Shown piece by piece: positions 51,091-63,877 of a stretch of DNA of 64,000 bases. Each line of letters starts with the position of its first letter. Positions within the stretch are counted from its first letter, which is position 1. A program made the position numbers and the translations under genes. The notes under the pieces are model-generated. The model made no database searches and was not told where the DNA came from. It saw only the letters and a program-made list of their open reading frames with translations. The stretch spans positions 682,001 through 746,000 of the forward strand of contig JAIXMP010000017.1 in assembly GCA_025677815.1 (NCBI GenBank), given 5' to 3'. The DNA comes from Phascolomyces articulosus (taxonomy: Eukaryota; Mucoromycota; Mucoromycetes; Mucorales; Lichtheimiaceae).

Positions 51091-52073
51091 ATGTTGCGTC
51101 CATTGTTTCGATCGTTGACACGTCAAGCTTCACCATTTCAATGGCGTCAAGGTATTGTACCACGACAACAATTACCTTGTATTCAAATGCCAGTCCAACG
51201 ACTTTTCGTGCAACAACCACGTTGGTATTCTACTCCATTAACCGAACAACAATGCTGGCATTGTGGTGCGAAAACAAAGTCAACGTCTGTTATATGTGAT
51301 AATGCCGATTGTAAAGCGATTCAACCTGTTCAACCTCAAGTCAATTATTTTGATTTATTATTGGAAGGGTAATAATACAATTGACATTGGCTAGAAATAA
51401 ATCTCGAGGATATAAAAGAAGCTCATATTTCATCTATGGATTATTAGAAAAGAGTATTCATTTGATGTGGATACTAAGGCAATGCGATTCAAATTTTTAA
51501 CGTTACAACAAAAAGCTCATCCCGATAGTTTTTCACAATCATCCAAGGTGAATATTGAATATTATTTTTTATGTAAGAAAAAGGATAAATACTAAAAGAA
51601 GATCAAAAATTAGCAAGAACATGAATATGCCCAATTACAATCCTCCTTGTTAAACAAGGCTTATGGTACTCTCAAAGACCCATTAGCAAGAGCTCGATAT
51701 ATGTTGGAATTGGAAGGTGTGGAAATTTCAGAAACTGAATCCTTACATGAACCTGAATTATTGATGGAAGTGATGGAATTACGTGAAGAATTGGATGAAG
51801 TGACAAATGAAGAAGAGTTGGGTCAAGTCAAAGAAACCAACGATGGTAAGATTTGATTTATGTCCTCGAATGGAATGAACTATATGGAATATCATTCATT
51901 CTAACTCTATTTATTTATTTTTCTAATTAGCTAAATACCAAGAAACAGTACAAAACTTATCCGAAGCATTTAAAAACAAAGATTTGGATCATGCCAAGGA
52001 ATTAATGGTTCAACTTCAATATTGGGAAACCATTCGACGTGCTATTATTGAATGGTCTCCTTCTGTTCACTAA
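51091..52073 (+). CDS. JAC1: Fe-S cluster co-chaperone HSCB/JAC1, mitochondrial, 4 exons
   Basis: Exons 51091-51368, 51448-51547, 51614-51845 and 51931-52073 encode 250 residues. HscB/Jac1 is the J-protein that carries the scaffold Isu and stimulates the mitochondrial Hsp70 during Fe-S cluster transfer. The basic N-terminus (MLRPLFRSLTRQ) is a mitochondrial presequence. A four-cysteine motif follows (C55, C58, C69, C74). The J domain has FDVDTKAMRFKFLTLQQKAHPD with the essential HPD at 117-119, and KAYGTLKDPLARARYMLEL. The C-terminal three-helix Isu-binding domain begins about LMEVMELREELDE. The upstream ATG-less frame before 51091 is leader. The Cys4 element resembles animal and plant HSCB and is absent from yeast Jac1. 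Confidence 0.95.
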
Positions 52074-53639
52074 AGAATAATATAAAATAGAGTTTGTATA
52101 AATTATTTATATTGTATAGATAGATCTTAAGTTTATAGAATATTTTATAAAAGATGGATGATGAAGATGATTTATTTCTAATCTATATTATAAAAGATAT
52201 TAAAGTTGCATTATCGAATCGATATCTTTCTTTTTATCATTCATCCATTCAACGGATATTACAACATCGATAGATTGTTTTTATTACATTGTTTGTTTGT
52301 TATATATATATATATATTTATATTAGTATTTTATTTTATATAATACAATATAAAATGTATTAATATGTATGCATTAACCAATATTAAACTAAATGCAAGA
52401 AGTTTATTATAACAAATAAATACCCTTCCCCCCCAACCTCTTCTATGTACAGGGATGTGAAGTTAAACTAATAACTGCTAGTATTTATTATAATGTTAAT
52501 TAGAAAAGGATGTTCAAGGGCCTCTCTTATTTTTATTTCTTATGCAGGAGAAATTAAATTTATTACAAAAAAGTGTTTCATCTATTTTACATAAATTGGC
52601 TTGTGCACCAAATACACAAACTTATATGACTAAGCCATGAATCATATTTTATATTATAATATATAATCGAATCATCGAGACTCTTCTTGTCCTATTATTA
52701 TTTTCAGACTAAAATAACCAGAAATAACCATGGATATATCCAGTTTACAAAGAGAAATCTAGTTCTTTTCGTTTATTAAAATCGGGGAATAGAAGTTTTA
52801 GAATAAAAAAAAGTATAAAGAGATCGTCGATTTAAATGAAAAAAAAAGATCGTGTAAAAACGTGATAAAAAGGAACTGAAAAAACGTGGCTAAAAAATTT
52901 AAATAAATTTATTGTTTTTTTTTGTCACTCAACTAAAAAGAAATCTATTATTATTAAAAAAGCACATAATAAATTAGTTATAATAATAAAAAAAAAGTGC
53001 ACGGTTTACTTTTTATATCTATATAATTTTCTTGGTTAATAATAAATTACTCAACTTGTACATATGTAAAAAAAATAAATAAATAATTTCTGTCATACCT
53101 TCTAATCGATACGTAACGATTCTTATATATACTTTTTTTTAAAAAAAACAGAGTAACCTATAAACATTGAACCTTAAATGATAAGAAGCCTTCTTCTTTC
53201 TTTATATAAGTAATAAGAATGGATGATGGATGAATAAGAAGAATAATAACGACAACAACAACAAGAACCAAATATTATATATTTCCTTTCTTTTTCTTCT
53301 CCCCCGAATAGTAGATATTTCACATGGATCGGGAATCGTTATTATTCTATATATTTCAAAAGAAATAACTGTGTGGGTAATTCTATCTTCATTTTTTTTC
53401 GCATGAAAAATACTTTTTCAGTATAGTATTCAATAAGGGATTTGGGATACAATTCCATTATTCTTATTATATATTATTTATATTATCATTCCTTGATGAG
53501 CTACAGATGGTATATATTGAATATGCATACTTGTATCAAAGTCAAACAGTGGAAGATCTTTTTTTGATAAATAAATAGACTCAAAAAAAGAGGAGCTATA
53601 CCTTATAAAATAAGTCCGCATTTTAGTGCAGAGTTAAAA
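52074..53639. other. AT-rich intergenic region
   Basis: Very AT-rich, with many A and T homopolymers and a TA run near 52302-52315. No coding signal. Confidence 0.45.
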
Positions 53640-54420
53640 AAAAGTCGGAGAGAGAGACCCTAATTACACCTGAGAAAAATTATAAGCGGTAGTTCTCGGT
53701 GGTTCAAGTTGTCCGTCCACCTTTATGGATCAACGGTAATAAGGCATCTATATATGTCTTTGATCAGTCGCTTACCCAAGTTATCTTGTAATGGTTTTAT
53801 CAATAAAATAGGCAGTAGGTGGGAGCTGGACATGGACATGTTCTTTAAAACGCGCTAATCGTTGAGGTAAAAAATGATTCTCCACTTGGAGGTATCAAAA
53901 CTCACACATTTGCCAGTGTCTATATCGACTTGGTAGCGTGTTTTACCAGACTTTTTATTTCTTTTGAAGACAATAGTAAACAGCAGTGTCTCATATCAAT
54001 CATTTGTCGTTTAAGGTCGTGTATGAATAGTGTCCCTTGTCTGTTCAATATTCCTGGGGGAGGAAGAGTAAATATCAGCTGCATTACGCTTTAAAACTCG
54101 AGTAATAGATATTGCTACCTTTCCTTCGTAATATTCAAGCAGTGATTGAAGTTACATTTCAAGAAAAAGATATTTAGGATAATCTGAATAGTCGATTGAT
54201 ATTTCTAATTGCACAGTTCCAAAGTGTATTTGTACGAGACATATTAACCATGTTATAGAAAGAACGACACACTAAAGCAATTTGGCAACTATCTGACAAA
54301 AGGAATGAAGGTATCGAAGAATGACTTCTAGGGCATCATACAGTCCTAAAGAAGTTAATGCACTAGAGGCTCTTCTCGGTTTGTGCTATTGCTGTAGTAG
54401 TGGTGGTTCCATTATTAGCA
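53640..54420 (-). pseudogene. Frameshifted gene relic, possibly F-box-like
   Basis: Minus-strand sequence reads like one protein broken by stops and frame changes. In order from the right: SSALTSLGLYDALEVILRYL, LVCRSFYNMVNMSRTNTLWN, KRNKKSGKTRYQVDIDTGKC, ENHFLPQRLARFKEH, VQLPPTAYFIDKTITR and IDALLPLIHKGG. The first two resemble an F-box (LEVILRYL followed by VCRSFYNMV). Intron consensus sites do not explain the breaks. The DNA is richer in G and C than its flanks, as old coding sequence would be. No intact relative lies in the window. Confidence 0.5.
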
Positions 54421-55177
54421 TTTCCATCCGAATTAGTATCTGTTGCTATCTAGTTCTGTGTATGAGACAAAAAGTGATTTCACTGAGAAAAGAAGTTCGA
54501 CACCTCTTGGTCATTTTTATAACAGATCTGGTACAAGTGGCAATTTAAGCAAACGTCTATAATATTGAGGGTGTGTGACGTTAATTTTTTCAGAAACCTT
54601 TTAAACTATCAAGTGTGGATATAGAAATGATTAGTGTGTGTGTGTGTGTGAGTAATGTATGAGTTATGTGTTAGAATATATACAAACAGGGAGCGCGCAC
54701 TTTTTTTTTGTGTAAGAAAAAGGGCGGTAAAAGTTGAATTAGGTGGTTGAATTAGGTGGTACAAAAAACAAGAAGAATAAAATTTGTACTCAAATCTATT
54801 CCTTGTTCTCTTCTTCTTCTTCATTTTTCATTTTTTCATATATAAACTATTTTATATAACTCACATTCCCTTGGGTTTGTTTCTTCTTTTTCATTTTTTT
54901 TCATCTTCTTTTTTTTTTCATCTTCATTCTTTTTTTTTTCTTTTTATATAGTCATAATATACTTTCATTCTCTTTTGCAGATCAACTCTTTCTGTAATAT
55001 ATACACAAACGGCATCATTTTATTATTATTATAAAACAACCAACAACAAAAAAGCATTTCATTTATTCCATTTAAATATATACAACACGTATTTTCTTTT
55101 TTATAAAAAAAAGTATCATCTCTCCATTTATAAATAACAACAACTAAACAACAACAACAACTACTACTACTACAAGA
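54421..55177. other. Promoter and leader region of CDC24
   Basis: Contains a (TG)n run near 54636-54651 and long pyrimidine tracts (54790-54970), then an A/C-rich leader ending in (ACA/ACT)n repeats just before the ATG at 55178. Pyrimidine-rich blocks of this sort precede many fungal transcription starts. Confidence 0.5.
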
Positions 55178-58100
55178 ATGGCTGCATTAGCCTTGAAGCG
55201 AAGGACACCCTCGCTTGGTGCTTTACCTAATGTACCTAATATATCCGTCGTGGATAATCCAATGCCACCTACACCTGCAGCAACTATTTCATCCATTAAT
55301 CCATTCAATAATACTAAGCCTGGAGGATCCCTTTATCATACATGTCGTTCTGTCTATGATAAATTGGCTCTCGTGGAAGGAATGGAAGAATATCTTAAAC
55401 ATGTCGACGAATCATCAGCAACATCGCCATCAGCAACCACGCCATCATCATCTGAACCATCCACACCTACATCAGGTGGAGATCCCTTGTCTAAATTATG
55501 GACTATATGTCGACGAGGTGCCCCTCTTTGTACTTTATATAATGCACTGAAACCTGAGAAACTCTTAAAAGTGGATCAAAATCCTTCATTGAATCATTTA
55601 AATACTTGTAAAGCAAGCGTGTATCATTTTATTGTTGCTTGTCGAGATAAACTTGAATTTACCGAAGATGAATTATTTACTATTACTGATTTATATCAAG
55701 ATGATACCAACGGGTTTGTCAAGGTAAAAAGTTTTTTTCACATTTGATTATTTTTTATTATTATTATTGTTTCATTGTTTTATTATTATTATTATTATTA
55801 TTATATGTATAAAAAAAAGCAGTACCCCTTTTTATTATTATTTATTCCAAACCGCACATCCATAACATTACAGCAACAAAACCCAACCCACCAAATCCAA
55901 TCTGCTGCTTTGTAAATCCCCTTATTTATAGAAAAGAGCCAACCCACCCAATTCCTTACTTGGGGTTAGATTGTTTTTTTTTATATAATTTTCAAGATCC
56001 CCCCATACAAATTAAAAATTTCCAGTGAGATTTTCCCAGATACACATGCGACACACACACATACTTCATATTCACCCCCAATGATTATTTGTACTACATG
56101 CGGAATATATTTCCAAAGTAACCTTACTTGTAATCATTTATACTCACATATTCACACCCACTCACTCACATTTCATTCATACTCCATATCACACAACACT
56201 TACACACGTTTAACTTGTCAATCATCAACAATATAACCTGAAATGTCGTACTAAATTTATATTTTTTTATCAATTTTTTTTAGGTTGTCAATACTGTCAA
56301 CAAGTTACTTGATCTTTTGGAGAAAGATGGCGTGATTACCGTTCGTTCATCCAACAGAAACTCAGACCCTAATGCTCCCAAAGATACAAGAGACAAAGTG
56401 GTATTAGAATTACTTGAAACTGAACGTAAATATGTTCAAGATTTAGAAACACTTCAGGTAAAACTATTTATTATGAATAACTGGACGACAATATAACAAA
56501 TATTAACATGGGAAGTGGGGGAAAACACACGATCATTTAGAACTACATGCGTGAATTACAAAGTCAAAAAATCTTATCACCTGATACCGTTCATTATTTA
56601 TTTGGTAATCTCAATACACTGGTGGATTTCCAACGTCGATTTTTGATTCAATTGGAAAATGCAGCAGAAAATATACCTGAAGAACAACGCTTTTGTTTAT
56701 TATTTTCACAAATGGAAGATGCTTTTGCCGTCTATGAACCTTATTGTGCCAATTATTATTCAGCTCAAGATTTGGTGGTTCAAGAAACACCCAAACTACA
56801 AAAATTGGCGGATATCATGAATCCTACTTATGAATTACCTTCCATGTTGATTAAACCTGTTCAACGTATTTGCAAGTATCCTTTGTTATTGAGTCAATTA
56901 ATCAAGACCACCAATAATGATTGGCCTCATTTTGCTGAAATGGAGGATGGATTGGAAGCGATTAAACGAGTCACTGAAAAAGTCAATGAAACACAACGTA
57001 AACATGAAAATTTACAAGCTGTGGAGGATTTACGTAAACGTGTGGATGAAACTCAGGTACGAAACAAAAAAAAATATTTTAGGTGCATGATTTTAAATGG
57101 GGGTCGAATGGTTTTTTTTTGAATATTAATTAATTATATTTAATTTTATTATTATTATTATTATTCTATAGCGTGATATTGTGGAAGGACATGGCAATTT
57201 ATTACTTCAAGGAAAATTAATTATGATCAGTGGTGATAATGAACGTGAATTACAAATGTTTTTATTTGAAAAAGCATTATTGATTTGTAAAGAAACCAAG
57301 GATGCTTCCAAGAATCGATTGACAAAGACAAATACATTATCTATTAAAAAGAAACGACGTGCTAGTTTACAAGCCAAGGGTCGAATTTATACTAGTCGTA
57401 TTATCAGTGTCGTCAACAAATCTCTTCCTGGTAAATAATCTTAAAAAACGAATGATGATAAGGGAGAAAAGAAAAATATTCATGTGAACAATTATCTAAT
57501 TTTTTATTTATTTATTTATTTCAGGTACATGGGCATTAGTCGTAGAATTCAAAGATCGAGATATCGAACGATTTACACTCAAGTTCCGTAATGAAGAACA
57601 ATTGAAATTATGGGAAACCACATTAAACAAGACCAAGGTCGCTTTCAAGACACATGTTCCCAATACTCATTTACTTTCCATGTCAGCCCCTATGACCCCC
57701 GTAAACTCGCAAGGACGTAGTAATGATGGATTATATTTGGATGATGATGACGATGATGATGAAGAGGATGATTCTGAAGATGATGTGGATTTCCAAACAG
57801 CACGATCGCGTAGTAATTCTGTATCTGCACAGCATATATTAAATGGAGGTACAGGTAATCGACCTAAAATGCCTCGTAACAATAGTCAAGATGCTTCCAT
57901 GTGGAAAGCACAAAATGGTACACCCACTACTCGACATCAACCCATGCCTGGTATGAATTTGTCTCCTTTACCACGTCCTTCCAATGCTGGATTACCAGCT
58001 TCGCCTCCCATTGATTATGGTGTATACCCTGCCTCGCCTCCTCCTTCCAGTCCTTCATCTCCTGCCAATTCCTCTTCCAGAACGTCGACCAGTACCACTG

Positions 58101-58882
58101 CCTCTTCATGGCATCGTCAACGAACAGATACCAATGATACCAATTCTCCTTTGGCTGATATTGCTAGTAAATTCATGTCAGCCACGGATGTCATTACGCC
58201 TTCTTCTGAAGAATATCGTCCTTTGGGTGCTGGACCTCCTGGTCGTAGCCAATCTCATTCAGCAGCACCTTTTGCTCATCAACAACAAATAGCTGCTTTA
58301 GCAGCAGCCGCTTCTGGACAACATCCACCTATCCCTGTCCCTTCCACGTCTTCTCCACGTAGTCGTGTACGATCACAAAGTAGTCCCAATATTCATAAAA
58401 ATATGCAACAATGGGATGAATTACCTCAAGTCCCTATCAATTCACGTACTTTATATCGTGATAACAATGGTAGTCCAAGCAATGGTAGTAGTACCAATGG
58501 TAGCAATGCTTCTTCCGGTGTACGTAATGTTGCTTCCACCCCTCGTCTTTCCGAAATGGCCACTTCTCCTGGTTTACAATCACAAATTGATCGTGTTGTA
58601 TCTGCTGTTCCTAACTCTCCTGGATCCGTCAAGATCAAATTAAGTTATAACGATGGTATTTATGTTATCATGGTCCCTCAAGAAGTCTCTTATTTGGAAT
58701 TGATGGAAAAGGTGGAAAGAAAGATTCGATTAGTGGCTAGTTTGAAACAAAGTGAATTGTTACGTATCAAATATCAAGATGAAGATGGTGATTTGATTAC
58801 GATTAATTCGGATGATGATGTTTTAATGGCGTTTGAAAATCGAAGCAATAATGCTGCATTGAACTTGTTTGTCAGTGTGTAA
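55178..58882 (+). CDS. CDC24: CDC24, Rho guanine-nucleotide exchange factor for Cdc42, 5 exons
   Basis: Exons 55178-55723, 56284-56457, 56541-57056, 57172-57430 and 57525-58882 encode 950 residues. Cdc24 activates Cdc42 at sites of polarised growth. Domains in order: the CDC24 calponin-homology-like region (about 60-200; LYHTCRSVYDKLALVEGMEE, FIVACRDKLEF); the Dbl-homology domain (about 220-400; VVLELLETERKYVQDL, MLIKPVQRICKYPLLL); the PH domain (about 413-535); a long disordered Ser/Pro/Asn-rich linker starting with an Asp/Glu run (57739-57789); and a C-terminal PB1 domain (about 865-950; VKIKLSYNDGIYVIM, DEDGDLITINSDDDV) that binds the Bem1 scaffold. The first intron is 560 bases, ten times the local norm. 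Confidence 0.97.
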
Positions 58883-61185
58883 AGTATCCAAAACTTTTCA
58901 ATCACTTTCCCCCTCTCCATCTCTTTCATTACTATTATTATCTATTTCTATCCTTGAAAAACAACACATCTTTCATTCATCCTCATCTTTTTTTCCACCT
59001 CTTTTGGTCCTTTTTTTTCATTTACTTATTCTATTGTTATTATTATTCTTATATCATTTCTTCCTTATTGTGCATTTTTATTTCACACACAACAACACAA
59101 AGCAGTACCCTTTTTATTATTATTATATGGCCAATACCCTCATTATTCTTCTTATTCTTCTTAGCCTTTTACACACACACACACACACACACACATTTTA
59201 CTTCTCTCGTTTATTTTTGCATCCTATTTAGAGAAAGAGAAAGCGATTCATTATAATTCTTTTTTTTTTTGAAGCATTCACTCCTCACAACACCTTGAAT
59301 TTTATTATCGAAAAAAAAAAGAAGATCATTCATCTATCATCCCTAAATTCCTTTTTCTTGTTGTATTCATCCTTAGTTTATTATTATTCTTATTACTTTG
59401 TGTGTGTAAAAAAAATCCCCCCTTCCAAATCCTCCTTCCCACCTCTTTCTCTTATTATTATTTTTTTTTATTTTGTAAATAGATTCTACCACAACCCATT
59501 ATTTTTTATTATTTTATTATTATTATTTACGCGATATATTAAAAAAGAAAATCACAATCTTTTATTTTGAGAATTTTTATAGAGTGTGTTCATTGTTATG
59601 ATTATATAATAACTTGCTATTGCATAGCCTATATTATATGCCAGTTATGGTATAAATGTGCTAATTACTATACTATTTACTAACTCCTCAAACCCCTAAC
59701 CTAGTAGTAAAGTGTTGACTAATAATATATATATCTTGCATAATAAAATTATTTCATAGAGAACCCAGACATATACTTTTAGATTGCATTACTTGCTGTA
59801 ATACATAAACTTTACGCATGATCTTTTTCATTGTGTTGCCAACATGATCAAAAAAAAAAAAAAAAAAAAGCTGACTCTTTTATATTTTGACAACGTTGAG
59901 ATGTGTAACAGTGAGTGGAGTTTTATTATTGATACTAAATAGCAAAGTTGATTTTCATAATTCGGGTGCTATCCGTCAAAGTTTATAATTATTATCTGGG
60001 GGTTACCAATATACCTCCTTCTTGTTTTGTAATAGATGGCTGTGTAAATCTTTTTGCTTTATAATCCATGATTAATATGTAACTAGATAGATTCAGTGAA
60101 AGATGTTGGCAATGTTAAAGTTACTTTCTCAAGTTATGATGAAGGAGAACTATAAAAAGGAAGGCAAATTACATATTATTAATTCAAGGACCAGGTATTC
60201 AGAAAAAGGTAACAAAAACCATACTTTTTATTATATTGATTATCATATTAACCAGCAAATACACCTCTTATCCTTTTTCCCCTTTCCCATTCATTTACTC
60301 AAAATAATCTGAATGTCCCCTTTCTATACTATACGACTACTACTACTACTACTACTACTCAATAAGTTAGTAATATAGTATTAGTTGTACTATAAACATA
60401 TATTAAAAAAGAAGAAGAAGAGATGATCCTTTCCTAAAAAGAGAATTTTCTTTATCAACATGTAAAGACAAACGACGACGATAACGATGATGATGAGCCG
60501 TTTGTTTTTTTTTCTTTCTTGTTTTTAGTTAGTTGTAACACCCTTTCTATGCCCAAAAAGGATTGCACCAATCATTTCTGCATCTGAAATTGAACTTAAA
60601 CAGAAAAAATAAAAACAAAGCATCATACAGCATAAATCCGGATATAAATATGGTAAATTAGAAAAAAAAAGACACACAGAAACATTTACAACGTCTTGTT
60701 TTTTTTATATAAACATATATATAAAAAAAAAATAAGGAAAAAAAAAGAGAGAAAAAAAGAACACAAAATATATATATAAAAAAAAGAGATGCTTTTTTTT
60801 TGTTTTGGTTGGTTGGTTGGATTGGATTGAATTGGATTGCAAAAAAGTGGTAAAAAAAAGCAAAAACGTGAGATATATATAAAAATGGGGCGGAGTAAAA
60901 ACCAAAGAAGTGTGTGAGTGAAGAAGTTTTGATATGAAAAATGAACAAAGATAAAAGGAGAAAAAAGAAAAGAAAAATGATTCTTTTATGAATGCTTTAA
61001 AACTTTGATGATATGATAATTGTGTGTGTGTGTGTTTGTGTTTGAATATATATAAAGATTGTGTTTGTTTTTTTTTTTTTAGTGTAAAAGTGAGTGAGTG
61101 AAAGAAGAGGTAGGAAGAAGAAGTAGGAGAGAGAGAGAGAGAGAAAGAGAAAAGGGTGAGAAGAAGTAGAAGAAATGGATAATAA
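58883..61185. other. Long convergent 3' intergenic region
   Basis: 2.3 kb of low-complexity sequence: pyrimidine tracts (58900-59060), an (AC)n microsatellite (59171-59195), an A-run (59850-59869), (ACT)n (60340-60359), then purine-rich sequence downstream of the BTG gene. Apparent open frames are low-complexity and not supported. Confidence 0.5.
59171..59195. repeat. (AC)n microsatellite
   Basis: About twelve AC dinucleotides in the 3' flank of CDC24. Confidence 0.9.
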
Positions 61186-62170
61186 TTAATTTGCCATGAC
61201 TAAAGGTTGTTGTTTTTGTTGTTGAGAAGATTGAGAAGGAGATTGCGATGAGGGCTGTTGTTGAGATTGTTCTTCAGGTGGAGAAGGAGGAGTTTCTGGT
61301 TGATGATGTTCTTTAGTCAATGGAGAAGATTGATGGATATGATTCTTGACTTTAATACTTTCGGGACTATTGGGTGGCGAGATACGAACAGGTGTCGAAA
61401 TTCTTGGCTGTTGAATATAAGCCAAAGCATTACTTTTTGATATCGTTTGTGAATCCATCTTGAACGTGATACGACCACGCGATCGATCCTCAAACAAAGT
61501 CATGATATTGCCATGGTCACCCACACGATAAGACACAGAACCAGGATCGATCCATAATACAAAATCACGCGGTAAATGGGTATGTATAAAAGTAGGTGGA
61601 ATCGATGCATTGATTGCAGCTATTTATTTTTTTTATATAAATATATATTTTTTTATTAAGGTTAATGGTAATGTTCAAAAACCATACAACGTAATCCTCT
61701 TCTTTCCCACCCCTTTTTTTTCATTTCTAATGGACACACCATTGACAAAGTTTTTTTTTTTTTTTTTAATCCATGACCCATATATCTATATAAGAATACT
61801 CTCTTTTTTTCTTTTCAAAACCCTCAGTCTAACCTCCTTCACCCTTCCTCTCTTTCTCTCCCTCCTTCTATTTTTTTTAAATATATATATATATATAGAT
61901 AGATATATATATCCATTTTGATATACATATACATATATATATATTTATATATATACCTTTCACAAGGACAGGATCCAATTGACCATTAAAATTAGAGATG
62001 GCTCGAAAGCCATTGCCTCGGTAAGGTTGTTGTGGATCCCAATGATTAACAAAACGTTGTTTTAATAATTCAGCCAGTTCGTCTTTTAATGATTGAAGCA
62101 TGGCTTGGTCTAACTTGGAATGAAGCAATCGACCAAGGAAATCGGTTGCTTGAGCGATTTCCATATGCAT
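61186..62170 (-). CDS. BTG/TOB-family antiproliferative protein, 2 exons
   Basis: Exons 62170-61957 and 61619-61186 encode 215 residues (or 213 if the ATG two codons later is used). The BTG domain covers about residues 1-115: EIAQATDFLGRLLHSKLDQ, KQRFVNHWDPQQPYRGNGFR (box A), and LPRDFVLWIDPGSVSYRVGD (box B). The tail is Ser/Pro/Gln-rich. In animals BTG/TOB proteins bind the CAF1 deadenylase through this domain and bring CCR4-NOT to mRNAs, slowing growth; the family is absent from yeast but found in early-diverging fungi. The function here is inferred from the family. The 337-base intron is long for this window. PAT1, another mRNA-decay gene, lies 25 kb away. Confidence 0.9.
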
Positions 62171-63877
62171 GTTGATTTGGGCTGAGTTGTGTTAGTGGTT
62201 ATTATTGTTATTTTTGTCAATGTGGTTAAAAAGAATGGTGGAATTGAGGGAGGAAGGAACAATCAAATTTCAATAAATGATAAGTTTTTTGTTTTGTTTT
62301 TTAAGGGATCAAAATGTTTAAGTAAAGAATAAATAATAGAAAGAAGAAAAAAAAAGTGAAAAAGTGAAAGAGAAAAAAGTGGAATAGAAACGGAGCTCTC
62401 TCTCTCTCTCTTTTTTTTTTAGTTAATAAGAATAATATGGGGGGAGGGGAGGGAGGAAGGAAGGAAGAAGAGTAATAAAAAGCAGAAAAGATGGTGTGTT
62501 AAAAACATATAAATGCTGTCCGTGTGTTGGGGGGGGGAAGGTGCATTTTATATAAGTATATATAAAGAAACCCACACGGCCCCATTGTCATAAAAGGCAA
62601 TTATCAATAGTACTCCTTTTTCAACTTCTGAACCAAAATTTCATTGTTATTATTATATGGACCACAACTATTATCTATTCATGGACAACAAATCATTCTA
62701 TTGAAAAAAAAAGAATAAAGGGAGAGAGGGGGAAAGTGGAAACATATAAAGAAGAAGTAAAGAATTATATCAGATTTCAATTATTATGCATATGTATATT
62801 TCGATCATGATGGAATCATCTCCTTCTTTCCATATTTTTACATGAAAATAGATACCAGCCTCGTGGCGTAATCATGTTTTGTAGTTTATTATTTAGTAAA
62901 TGTACATTCACTCCACCCATCATTTATTTTGTTGACCACTGAAATAGACCAAGTCGATCATTGATAAAAAAAGAAACTCCTATTGGTATTACTTAATGTG
63001 TGGCGAAATAGTGTAATCTATAAAATGATTGACAAAAAATCCTACGTGCGTCGATGTAATCCATCATAGTATATATATATCCCCTTGGTTATATTATATT
63101 AACTATCTACTTTCACTTTGAACCAGAATCATAATAACTCTTCCTTACTAACCCTCAAAGAACACGATTTTTTTTAGCATGCATTGTTTCATCCATACGT
63201 CATTATCTTTTTCAAGCCAAGACGTCGGATATTTCATAATGAACCTCTTTATAGTAATAGTAGTAAATTGATATTGGTAGTACTTTTTTTTTAATCTCAT
63301 TATCCCACGGTTTTAAGTTGAAACGTCTTTTTTATATATACACAGAGGGTCGTGTGTACTATTCGTTCTATTTTTATAATGCCATGACATAAATGTGCCA
63401 ACTTCATATATTATAAAAAAAGGTACTAATTAGTAGAGGTAACTGAAATAAAAAAAGTAACTCCTTAAAAAATCGATAATGATAGTGTTAAAATGGATCA
63501 TGGTATTAGAATCAAGCTTATCCTTTGCTCTTCCTTTATGCACATGCATATATATATACTTCTTTAACCTTCCTTTTTTGTTTGCCTGGTATACTTCGGA
63601 GATACGCTTCATTGTTAATAAAGAGAGGAGTCTTATTATGCTTGGTAATTCCTTTTAGAAGCAAAAGCATTCTCTTATTTATCAGTGACTAGACTATTAG
63701 AAGCTGTTATTTTTTTTCATATACACCTTTTTATCATATGACAAATGGAATGGATTGTAAAATCATCAATTTATTCGTCATTGTCAATAGACATTGAAAG
63801 AAGAAAAATACATAAATGGTGTTGTTGTACTACAAATACAAAGAAGGATAAAGGATGAGAAAAAAAAGTAACTACTA
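62171..63877. other. Intergenic region upstream of BTG/TOB
   Basis: The first 400 bases are the purine/pyrimidine-rich leader, with a (TC)n run near 62396-62411 and G-rich runs at 62440-62462 and 62529-62538. The rest is AT-rich with no coding signal. Confidence 0.45.

Noticed and set aside
53690..53730. Possible tRNA T-arm (GGTTCAAG with CCACC nearby)
   Set aside because: No acceptor stem, D-arm or anticodon arm could be folded around it; it lies inside the proposed gene relic.
58869..59570. Leu/Ser/Tyr-rich plus-strand frames after CDC24
   Set aside because: They arise from pyrimidine-rich 3' UTR and an AC repeat; nothing conserved.
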